From the NCBI GenBank assembly GCA_963674475.2, contig CAXXFQ010000009.1, positions 480,489-544,488 of the forward strand: 64,000 nt of DNA. The letters are read 5' to 3'. Positions 8,329 to 15,528 of this stretch are shown here, piece by piece. The DNA is from CAXXFQ01 sp963674475. Lineage in GTDB: Bacteria; Planctomycetota; Planctomycetia; Pirellulales; Thermoguttaceae. A program made the position numbers and the translations under genes. The notes under the pieces are model-generated. The model did not search any database. It was not told the DNA's origin and worked only from the letters and a program-made list of their open reading frames with translations. Each line of letters begins with the position of its first letter. Position 1 is the first letter of the stretch.

Positions 8329-9744
8329 ATGGCTCGCGAGAGTGAAGGATTAAAATGGGCGTTGATCGTCTTTGTCTGTTTGACCATTCTCTTAGGGGCG
8401 ACTAGCTTCATTGCGTTTCGGCAATATAGCGAAGCCAGTAAGAAAGCGGCCGCAGCCAGTAAAAAGGCAGGCGAGTCCGATTCGGCGTCGCGTATAGCGC
8501 TGGCTGATATGGAAAAACTGAAGCAAATGATGGGGGTCAACGTTTCGGATAACCTCCAAACCGTTCAGGAAAGTTTCAACGCCGACATGCTCAAATTCGC
8601 GGCCGACGTTCCTGAAGAATTTCGCCAATATCGAGAGGTCTTGAAGCGGCTTGCTACCGTTCTTCAAAAAAAGAACGAAGAACTCGACAAGACGACGACG
8701 GCAGTCGAAGACCTCAAAACCTACATCACCTCGCTCGATGAAACGACTCAGCCGAAAATCGATGCCTTCTCCCAAGAGGCGCAAACGGCCCAGTCCGATA
8801 AAGATGCCGAACTGGCTAAATTCAACGAAGCTCGCGACCGGTTGATCGCTCAACAAAAAGATCTCGACGCCAAACTCAATCAGACTCGTGAAAAGACGCA
8901 AGGCGAAATTTCCGGGATCCAAACGAAACTAGACGAAGTCAACCAGACGGTCAAAAAAGTGACCAACGCCTACGATACGGCCAAAGGCAAAATCGACGCC
9001 ATGACCCGCGAGAACCCCGATGCGTTCCACGGCGAGGTTCGATGGGTCAACCAACATAACAAGGTGACCTGGATCAACCTCGGTCGGGCTGATGCCCTCC
9101 GGGCCCAAACCACCTTCAGCGTCTATGCCGTGGGTGCCAACGAAATGAGTGATGTCGACAAAAAGGCGTCGATCGAAGTCACCCGAATCTTGGGTGACCA
9201 TCTGGCCGAAGCGCGGATTCTCCAAGACATTGACGCCGACCCGATTATCCCGGGTGATAAAATCTTCACGCCGGTTTGGAATGTCGGGCAAAAACGACAC
9301 TTCTCCGTCGCCGGGGAAATCGATCTCGACGGAGACGGACGGAGCGATTTGGATCGACTCTACGCCCTCATCGAAATGAACGGTGGCGTGGTCGACGCCC
9401 GCCAAGACGAAGAAGGCAAGCGGCAAGGCAAGATGTCGATGGATACCCGATACCTGATCCTCGGCAAAACGCCCGATCCGAAATCGTCCCAAGCCTCGCT
9501 GGAAGACTATACGAAGATGCTTGTCGACGGCGAAAACCTCCGTGTCGAAACGATCGTTTTGGAAAAATTTCTCGACCGAATGGGATGGAAAAACCAGTCC
9601 GAAGTCCTGGTCTTCGGTGGTGGCGGAAGTGGCGATGAATTCAAAGTCCGACCGCACGAAAAACCGCCCCAATCCGGTGGAAATGTTTCCGACCTCTTCA
9701 AACCACGCAAACCGGCCCGAAAATACGGCGGCAGCACTTTTTAG
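8329..9744 (+). CDS. Membrane-anchored coiled-coil protein of unknown function
   Basis: A 471-residue protein, not recognised as a named family. Residues 8-30 form one transmembrane helix, likely an N-in signal anchor. Residues ~32-235 are rich in Lys/Glu/Ala/Gln with long heptad-like stretches, suggesting a coiled coil. A compact domain follows (~245-330, HGEVRWVNQHNKVTWINLG...), then a Ca-loop-like DLDGDGRSDLD segment (~338-348), and a segment (~350-380, LYALIEMNGGVVDARQ... DTRYLILG) that superficially resembles a BRCT-type fold. The tail is Gly/Pro/Lys-rich. The good promoter, Shine-Dalgarno and stacked terminators suggest steady, insulated expression. A scaffold or envelope role is a guess. 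Its stop codon lies inside the first copy of the downstream repeat array. Confidence 0.75.
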   Translation: MARESEGLKWALIVFVCLTILLGATSFIAFRQYSEASKKAAAASKKAGESDSASRIALADMEKLKQMMGVNVSDNLQTVQESFNADMLKFAADVPEEFRQYREVLKRLATVLQKKNEELDKTTTAVEDLKTYITSLDETTQPKIDAFSQEAQTAQSDKDAELAKFNEARDRLIAQQKDLDAKLNQTREKTQGEISGIQTKLDEVNQTVKKVTNAYDTAKGKIDAMTRENPDAFHGEVRWVNQHNKVTWINLGRADALRAQTTFSVYAVGANEMSDVDKKASIEVTRILGDHLAEARILQDIDADPIIPGDKIFTPVWNVGQKRHFSVAGEIDLDGDGRSDLDRLYALIEMNGGVVDARQDEEGKRQGKMSMDTRYLILGKTPDPKSSQASLEDYTKMLVDGENLRVETIVLEKFLDRMGWKNQSEVLVFGGGGSGDEFKVRPHEKPPQSGGNVSDLFKPRKPARKYGGSTF

Positions 9745-9817
9745 ACCGGTGCTTCCGCACCGTTGACTGAACCCGCTCCCGGTGGTCGCTGGTGCGTTGT
9801 GAAGATTTTTACCTTGG

Positions 9818-9858
9818 ACCCTGGAGGCACATTGGACGATGCCTTCCAGGGTTTTTTT
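9818..9858 (+). terminator. Intrinsic terminator T1 of the array
   Basis: Stem ACCCTGGAGGCA pairing with TGCCTTCCAGGGT (one bulge), 10-nt loop, then seven Ts. It is about 75 bp after the stop codon of the coiled-coil protein gene. Confidence 0.85.
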
Positions 9859-10054
9859 AGACCGGTGCTTTTTGGACTGGCGTTACCACGCCGTGGACTG
9901 AACCCGCTCCCGGCGGGTCGCTGGTGTGCGGCTTTGCAGGTGGAGCGGGCCGGTTTGAAAAAAAGTTGGAAGACTTTTTGGACCGGTGCTTCCGCACCGT
10001 TGACTGAACTCGCTCCCGTTGGTCGCTGGCGCGTTGTGAAGATTTTTACCTTGG

Positions 10055-10095
10055 ACCCTGGAGGCACATTGGACGATGCCTTCCAGGGTTTTTTT
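10055..10095 (+). terminator. Intrinsic terminator T2 of the array
   Basis: An identical copy of T1, displaced by exactly 237 bp. Confidence 0.8.
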
Positions 10096-10291
10096 AGACC
10101 GGTGCTTTTTGGACTGGCGTTACCACGCCGTGGACTGAACCCGCTCCCGGCGGGTCGCTGGTGTGCGGCTTTGCAGGTGGAGCGGGCCGGTTTGAAAAAA
10201 AGTTGGAAGACTTTTTGGACCGGTGCTTCCGCACCGTTGACTGAACTCGCTCCCGTTGGTCGCTGGCGCGTTGTGAAGATTTTTACCTTGG

Positions 10292-10332
10292 ACCCTGGAG
10301 GCACATTGGACGATGCCTTCCAGGGTTTTTTT
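10292..10332 (+). terminator. Intrinsic terminator T3 of the array
   Basis: An identical copy of T1, displaced by 474 bp. Confidence 0.8.
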
Positions 10333-10427
10333 AGACCGGTGCTTTTTGGACCGGCTTTACCACGCCGTGGATTAAACCCGCTCCCGGCGGGTCGCTTGCC
10401 GCGTGAGTTAAGAATTCTACCCCTTGG

Positions 10428-10468
10428 ACCCTGGAGGCACGTTGGATGACGGCCTCCGGGGTTTTTTT
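10428..10468 (+). terminator. Intrinsic terminator T4 of the array (variant)
   Basis: Same left arm as T1-T3 but a different right arm (GCCTCCGGGG). It still pairs fully with one wobble and is followed by seven Ts, so pairing is kept despite sequence change. Confidence 0.8.
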
Positions 10469-10967
10469 GTATTTCATATCATATACGGGGAGCCGGTTTC
10501 CGGTTTTTTGGGGCCTTTCTCAAGGAAGTCGAAACGGTCTCTCATCTGCCTGCAGATACGGCCTGTTTTTCGTGCCTGGAAGAGAATCTGCCGTTAAAGT
10601 TTCACAGGCCTCCCTGTCTTAAAGGACCTCGTGTAGCAGTTAGTCTGGTTTTGTTGATTTTCTGGATTTCGCCGGTCGTGCGGCCGATCTGTCAGTTAAG
10701 GAGGATGGTCGATCCTTACCCCGCGTTCTCTGTACCCGCACCGAGGAAGATGGGACGGGGGATCGGCCTTTTGCCGCCTCAGGTTGGTCGTGCGTTATCC
10801 CTTTTGCGCGAGGGGGCCGTGACTTGCCGCTCCGAGACACCCTTTAGGCGGCAACGAGGACCCAAGAAGCTGGTTTACGTGTCGTCCTGAATGGGCTCAA
10901 AGGGGCTTGAGGAAAGAGAAGGGACCCGTTTTGCCGGCACGCTCTAAACCGAAAGGAATTGTCTGAT
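10469..10967. other. Intergenic region without recognisable features
   Basis: About 500 bp between the terminator array and the cysteine-rich lipoprotein gene. No convincing gene, RNA or repeat was seen; it must contain the lipoprotein promoter, but no clear hexamer pair stood out. Confidence 0.4.
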
Positions 10968-11330
10968 ATGAAACATATCACTTGTGTGCTGTTTGCCGTC
11001 GCCGTCCTGGCCGGCTTGAGTGGCTGCCAGACCTGTTCGCCTGGCCTGTTCAACCACGGCTGTTGCGACCCGTGTGGTGAGCCCTGTTGCGAACCGACCG
11101 GCTGCTGCGACGAAACTTGTTGTGGCGAATCGTGCGAGACCGGTTGCGAACCGTGTGGTAAAAAATGCCTCTTGGACGGTTTGTGTTTGCCGTGTTTGCC
11201 GTGTTTCTGTCGCCCCTGTTGTGACCAAGCGGCCGGGCCGCCCGCGACCGGTGCGGTGACCTACCCGTACTACACCTGCCGTGGCCCGCGCGACTTCTTC
11301 CAGTCTTGTCCCCGACCGATCGGTCCCTGA
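10968..11330 (+). CDS. Cysteine-rich lipoprotein
   Basis: A 120-residue protein with a lipoprotein signal peptide: MKH, a hydrophobic core and the lipobox L17-S18-G19-C20. The mature part is extremely rich in cysteine: 24 Cys in the whole protein, many as CC pairs in a repeated pattern of the type C-G/D-E-x-C-C-E-P, in residues 31-88. The tail is Pro/Gly/Tyr-rich. Such density suggests metal binding or a disulfide-linked envelope protein; both are inferences. The ATG at 10968 is chosen over a TTG three codons upstream because AAAGGA (10952-10957) is correctly spaced. It converges with the MqnD-like gene across a bidirectional terminator. Confidence 0.8.
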   Translation: MKHITCVLFAVAVLAGLSGCQTCSPGLFNHGCCDPCGEPCCEPTGCCDETCCGESCETGCEPCGKKCLLDGLCLPCLPCFCRPCCDQAAGPPATGAVTYPYYTCRGPRDFFQSCPRPIGP

Positions 11331-11431
11331 TCGCAAGAGGAAGCCTTTCCGTTAAGGAAAGAACGGCTAAAACTCGGAAGATGAACCAGACCGAAATCTT
11401 TCGGTCAATGGAAAAGGCGTGTAAAAAATAC

Positions 11432-11478
11432 GAAAAAAGGGCGATCTCCATCATCGGCGATCGCCCTTTTTCTTTTTT
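11432..11478. terminator. Bidirectional intrinsic terminator
   Basis: Perfect stem AAAAAGGGCGATC (11434-11446) pairing with GATCGCCCTTTTT (11459-11471), followed by a T-rich tract. It separates the converging lipoprotein and mqnD-like genes. Confidence 0.85.
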
Positions 11479-11554
11479 GTTTTCTAGCCGCCCGTCTTCT
11501 AGGCGCCCGTCTTCTAGCCGCAAGGAAAACGCGGCCTTCTCTTTGCCAACGGTT

Positions 11555-12418
11555 TTACATTTCCACGAACTCGGGAACGACCAGCTTCGGGATCACCCCT
11601 TGGGCGTGGCCGTCGGCCAAAAGCCGTGTGACCGCTTCCCGACCGCGCTGGCCGAAGTCCATCGTCCAGTCGTTGACGTACATCCCGACGAATTCGTCCG
11701 CCATCCCTCGGTCCAAGCCGCGTCCGAAACTCAGCGCGTAATCGAGCGCTTCGGCCCGATGCTCCAGCCCGTAGGCGATGCTCTCCTTGAGCAACCGGGT
11801 CACGTCGGCGATTACCTTGGGGCCCAGGTCCTTTCGGATCGCGTTGGCTCCCAGCGGCAGCGGAAGGCCCGTCTTTTCAAGCCACCACTTGCCCGTGTCG
11901 ACCACCAGGTGCAGGTTTTGACTGGCATAGGTCAGTTGACCTTCATGGATGATCAGCCCGGCGTCGATCTTTTGACCTTCATACTCTCCGGCGGCCGTCG
12001 CGTCGAGGATCTTGTCGAACGGGACAACGACATACGGAAAATCCTGCTTCAGACAAAGCCGCATCGCCAAGTAGGCGGTTGTCAACGTGCCGGGCACCGC
12101 GATCGTCAGGCCATCGAGCCCGTCGAGCGACATTGGTTCTCGCGTAACCACCATCGGCCCGTAATCGTCTCCCATGCTGGCGCCGCACGGACAGAGCATG
12201 TACAGGTCGTTCAGATAGGCGTAGGCATGGAGGCTGACGGCGGTCAGTTCCAGGTCGGCCTCGAACGCCCGCCGGTTGAGTGTTTCAATATCGACCAGCT
12301 CGTGCGTGAAACGGTACGGTCCGGTGTCGATCTTGTCCTTGGCCAGGGCGTAAAACATGAACGCGTCGTCCGGGTCGGGGCTATGGCCGACGCGGATCAG
12401 TTGTTTTTGATCAGTCAC
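11555..12418 (-). CDS. mqnD: MqnD-like 1,4-dihydroxy-6-naphthoate synthase (futalosine menaquinone pathway)
   Basis: A 287-residue protein of the MqnA/MqnD fold, which resembles periplasmic solute-binding proteins but acts in the cytoplasm. MqnD cleaves cyclic de-hypoxanthine futalosine to 1,4-dihydroxy-6-naphthoate in the alternative menaquinone route. The N-terminal motif GHSPDPDDAFMFYAL corresponds to the MqnD signature SPCPNDTF-x-F. The later VPGTLTTAYL and DAGLIIHEGQLTY segments fit the ligand-binding lobe. The GTG at 12418 is preferred over the ATG at 12475 because AAAGGA stands ~10 nt before it and the encoded start matches family length. No other mqn gene is in the window. A related MqnA/SBP-family role remains possible. 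Confidence 0.78.
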   Translation of the reverse strand: MTDQKQLIRVGHSPDPDDAFMFYALAKDKIDTGPYRFTHELVDIETLNRRAFEADLELTAVSLHAYAYLNDLYMLCPCGASMGDDYGPMVVTREPMSLDGLDGLTIAVPGTLTTAYLAMRLCLKQDFPYVVVPFDKILDATAAGEYEGQKIDAGLIIHEGQLTYASQNLHLVVDTGKWWLEKTGLPLPLGANAIRKDLGPKVIADVTRLLKESIAYGLEHRAEALDYALSFGRGLDRGMADEFVGMYVNDWTMDFGQRGREAVTRLLADGHAQGVIPKLVVPEFVEM

Positions 12419-12631
12419 GAATGGAAAGTCCTTTATATTACCAAGAGAAAAATCTGATTTTAGGGAAATCGGCATGGACGGAGCCGACCAAGCAGGATCT
12501 CCTTTAGTATAAGGCGCGCACGCAAAAGCGTCACCCCCCGGTCATGGAAGCCCCCTTTTTTGCCCGGGCTGGGTGACGCATCAAGACGCCTTGAAATGCA
12601 CCTTGTCTTTATCTGCCGCCTTTTTACACCC

Positions 12632-14653
12632 TTATTTTCCCATGGCGTCGACGGGCCGCTTTACGTCGAGCTTTTTGCCCAAGGTTCCCATCAGATCGGG
12701 AAGATCGTAATGTTCCAACGCCCCGTGAACCACGTTGGCCATTTGGTTCTTGTTCAAGCGGCCGTGAATGATGGTCGCCCAGGATTTCAACATCTGCGAG
12801 ATTTCCACCCTGTCGAAAAGCTGCGGCTCCAGGGCGGCGGCGTGCAAGGCGGCTATTCCCACATTCCCCACGGCGATCAGGTTCACGGTATCCGTGCCGG
12901 TACGCTTTGCGACATAACGGGCACAGACCAGGACGTCCTCCGTACGAAGACCGACGTACGAACGGCCCAACAAGTAGGCAAAGGTCGCGTCCCTGAATTC
13001 ATCACTATAACCACGATCGCTTTGCTTCGCCTGTGTTTCACCCGTGCCGGGGAGGTCGACGGCCAGGACCGTTGCGCCGTCGTGGACCAGTTGTTCGATG
13101 GGCCCGCCGACTTCCGCGTCGTGCGATTTACCCAGGTGATGCGCGTACAACACGACGTTGTTATCCTTGGGCTTCTCGGGCAAGAATAACAAAGCGGGCA
13201 ACACGATGCCCTCTTCCGGCTCGATCAACAGCTTCTCGATGCGGTACCCCTTTCGCACAAGCGAACCACGCGTTTCGACTCGCGGTTTCGGCAACTCCGA
13301 CAGGCGACGGATACCGGCAAGACGTCGTACTTCGCCGAGCAATTCCGCCCGATCTGCCCCGGTCCACTTCGCCTCTCGACGCTTGGCCAGTTCCCGTTCA
13401 CGGTCTTCGTTCAAATCGTAAACCGAACGAGCGCCGGGCAACAGCATGACCTGGCCCTCGGGCGTGCAGCGACATTCTTCTTCGGCCAAGAGTTCGACTT
13501 TCGGCTCGGCAATGGGTCGATCCTTGCCAAGCAGCCACCGCGACATCCAGTGGGTCGTGCCTTTGCGGTGCCCGATTCCGAGGCTGTGAACCACGTCGTC
13601 TTCCAAAATTCCAATACGTTCGGGAAATCCCAAGCGGGAATAGAGCCGTTTGGCGTAGCGAAACGTGTTCCACGTGCCGCCGATGTCAAAAGCGTCTTTC
13701 GTCGCCGCACAAATCAGGGTGGGGCATGGAGCACGCATCATCAGCCAATCGGCATGTTCCAACCCAAACGCCAGTTGCCCGAAAAGGTTCTGTTCGCAGT
13801 CCTGCGGGCCGCGCGTGGGCAAGAGCTTTTCCATGCTGGTAAGGTAGCAACTCGGTGCGGCCGCCACGATACGGTCGTCCAATCCCATCATGTAGCTTGT
13901 TTGCGTGCCGCCGCCGCTGCACCCTACGCAGCCGATACGTTTTGGATCGATATCGTCGCGCGATTGCAGATAGTCGATCGCCCGCATGTTGTCCCAGATT
14001 TCGAAGCGAGCCGTGTTTTGCCCCAACAGAATGCTGCCGATGCCCACATTGATATGCCCGGAAACACTCGACAACTTGGGCCATCCGCCCTCGCCCAAAT
14101 ACTGGGCCCGCTCGCCCTGATCGATCGGATCGATTACCAGTCCCGCCATCCCGTTGAGCGCGAGAATCGCGCCCATCGATTGGTAGACTTTTTCTTCCTT
14201 GGCATGGATGTTATGTCCACAAGGGGAAATCACGCCCGGATAAGGCGGCTTGAATTGTTCCGACTCGGGCAAGAACAGAAGGGCCGTCACATAATGGTTC
14301 GGTTGACTTTGGAAGACCACCTTTTTCATGCGATACCCTGGTCGCATGATCGTTCCGGTTATTTGCGCCTGCAAAGGGGTCCGCTCAGGCAAACCGCCGA
14401 TCGTTTCCAGGACCCACTTCCGCATCCGCTCTTGATAAGCCGCGATTTCCTCCGGCGATTTCCGTTTTTCGTAATTCGCCTTCCAACGCTCGATGGGCTC
14501 TTGGATTTGCCCCAACCAATACTCCCGCATGAGACGGCCGGGCTTCACGCCCTCCGGTTGGTCCGGCAGAACGTCCAACTCGCTTGCGCGTACGCTGGAA
14601 GCAATGAGCAGGAAAACGAAGGCCTTGAAGAAGAATGAGGCGACGTGTTGCAT
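12632..14653 (-). CDS. Secreted two-domain alpha/beta-hydrolase (acetyl-xylan-esterase-like)
   Basis: A 673-residue protein with a signal peptide (1-~23, cleavage likely after VRA). The first alpha/beta-hydrolase domain (~95-390) carries the nucleophile motif GCSGGG (Ser246), with candidate acid Asp in ATKDAFDIGG and His in VVHSLG. A second related hydrolase-like domain (~440-660) has LPALLFLPE and a GNVGIA segment where the elbow would be, so it looks catalytically dead. This layout is common in planctomycete exported esterases acting on polysaccharide side groups; the substrate is inferred. It stands alone, about 160 bp upstream of the fliS stop codon side on the same strand. Confidence 0.8.
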   Translation of the reverse strand: MQHVASFFFKAFVFLLIASSVRASELDVLPDQPEGVKPGRLMREYWLGQIQEPIERWKANYEKRKSPEEIAAYQERMRKWVLETIGGLPERTPLQAQITGTIMRPGYRMKKVVFQSQPNHYVTALLFLPESEQFKPPYPGVISPCGHNIHAKEEKVYQSMGAILALNGMAGLVIDPIDQGERAQYLGEGGWPKLSSVSGHINVGIGSILLGQNTARFEIWDNMRAIDYLQSRDDIDPKRIGCVGCSGGGTQTSYMMGLDDRIVAAAPSCYLTSMEKLLPTRGPQDCEQNLFGQLAFGLEHADWLMMRAPCPTLICAATKDAFDIGGTWNTFRYAKRLYSRLGFPERIGILEDDVVHSLGIGHRKGTTHWMSRWLLGKDRPIAEPKVELLAEEECRCTPEGQVMLLPGARSVYDLNEDRERELAKRREAKWTGADRAELLGEVRRLAGIRRLSELPKPRVETRGSLVRKGYRIEKLLIEPEEGIVLPALLFLPEKPKDNNVVLYAHHLGKSHDAEVGGPIEQLVHDGATVLAVDLPGTGETQAKQSDRGYSDEFRDATFAYLLGRSYVGLRTEDVLVCARYVAKRTGTDTVNLIAVGNVGIAALHAAALEPQLFDRVEISQMLKSWATIIHGRLNKNQMANVVHGALEHYDLPDLMGTLGKKLDVKRPVDAMGK

Positions 14654-14816
14654 GAGTGTAACTCCCCGTGGCGAAAAACATTTTGCATGGATTTTGTCGT
14701 TTGATTCGACCTCTATCCAGTTTAAATGTTTTTCGACGAGAAGTCATCCCAAATAATCACGGAACCGCTCTTTCGCGGATATCATTCAAGGACAAAAGTA
14801 GTTTTTTTGGCAAAAA

Positions 14817-15437
14817 TTATGCCTCGAACGAAAAGCCGCCCGCACTGCCACTATCAGGCGCGTCGGCCGCCGGAAACGGATTCACGCCGAACGACGGAGA
14901 GGGAGGGATCGATTGGGTATCGAATCGGGCCGCCGGTGGATTCGACGGAATTGCCGAGGGGATCTCCGCTGGAGACGCCGAAGGATTCGCCGAAGGATTC
15001 GCCGGTTGTGGGGCGTGTCGGGTCACCAGTTCGGCGCCCGAGTCGGTCGGCAGGTCATCTCGCTGGGCCAGCTCCTCGAGGATCATTCGCCAGGTCGTCT
15101 GTTCTTCGGTGAGGACTCCAATCGCGTCGTCCAGCTGCGCCTCGTCCCGTTGTGAGTTGGCCTGGGTCAGAGATCGAAAGACGTAGTTGTAGGTGGAAGA
15201 GATCTTGCCGATCAACTCGGGATCGACTTCGTGATCCAATCCGGCGAGGATCTGTGAGACAATCTCTTGGGCACGAATGCAACAGTCGCAGGCCGTTCCC
15301 GTATCGGCGTCGTGCCAGGTCTGTTTGGCCTGTTTGGCGAACCGGATCGCCCCGTCGATCAGCATCAGTTGTAGCTTCGGCGCCGAGGCGGTCATGACTT
15401 GTGTTTCCAAGTAGGCGTCCCGAGATTGCCACATCAT
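14817..15437 (-). CDS. fliS: Flagellar export chaperone FliS with Pro/Ser/Ala-rich C-terminal extension
   Basis: A 206-residue protein; FliS binds the flagellin C-terminus and prevents premature polymerisation in the cytoplasm. Residues 1-~130 match the FliS helical bundle: YLETQVMTASAPKLQLMLIDGAIRFAKQA and DLIG-like ELIGKISSTYNYVFRSLTQAN. A ~75-residue tail follows that is rich in Pro, Ala, Ser and Asn (imperfect NPSA/IPS repeats) and is absent from standard ~125-aa FliS proteins. The start MMWQSRD is preceded by AAAGGAG. It lies 91 bp downstream of fliD in the same direction, the usual fliD-fliS operon. Confidence 0.9.
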   Translation of the reverse strand: MMWQSRDAYLETQVMTASAPKLQLMLIDGAIRFAKQAKQTWHDADTGTACDCCIRAQEIVSQILAGLDHEVDPELIGKISSTYNYVFRSLTQANSQRDEAQLDDAIGVLTEEQTTWRMILEELAQRDDLPTDSGAELVTRHAPQPANPSANPSASPAEIPSAIPSNPPAARFDTQSIPPSPSFGVNPFPAADAPDSGSAGGFSFEA

Positions 15438-15528
15438 AAAAACTCCTTTTGAAGTGAATTTGCTTCAATCGTATCTGAGTAAGAAAGGGAGAGGATTCGA
15501 AAAAATTTCTTTTGCGAATGCAAGGAAA

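Larger units (their letters stand above)
9744..10468. repeat. Tandem array of a 237-bp unit (two full copies plus a divergent third)
   Basis: Units begin at 9744, 9981 and 10218 with GACCGGTGCTTCCGCACC; the spacing is 237 bp each time. Each unit contains a TNCC-loop hairpin, an intrinsic terminator, a second hairpin (GGCGT-TACC-ACGCC, 9879-9892 in unit 1) and a GC-rich spacer. The third unit diverges after ~10390 and ends in a fourth, variant terminator. Because 237 is divisible by three, open frames run through the array on both strands, but these are by-products. Confidence 0.9.

Noticed and set aside
9763..10449. Open frames through the 237-bp array on both strands (228 and 187 codons)
   Set aside because: They exist because the repeat period is a multiple of three. 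They cross strong terminators and hairpins and have no start signals.
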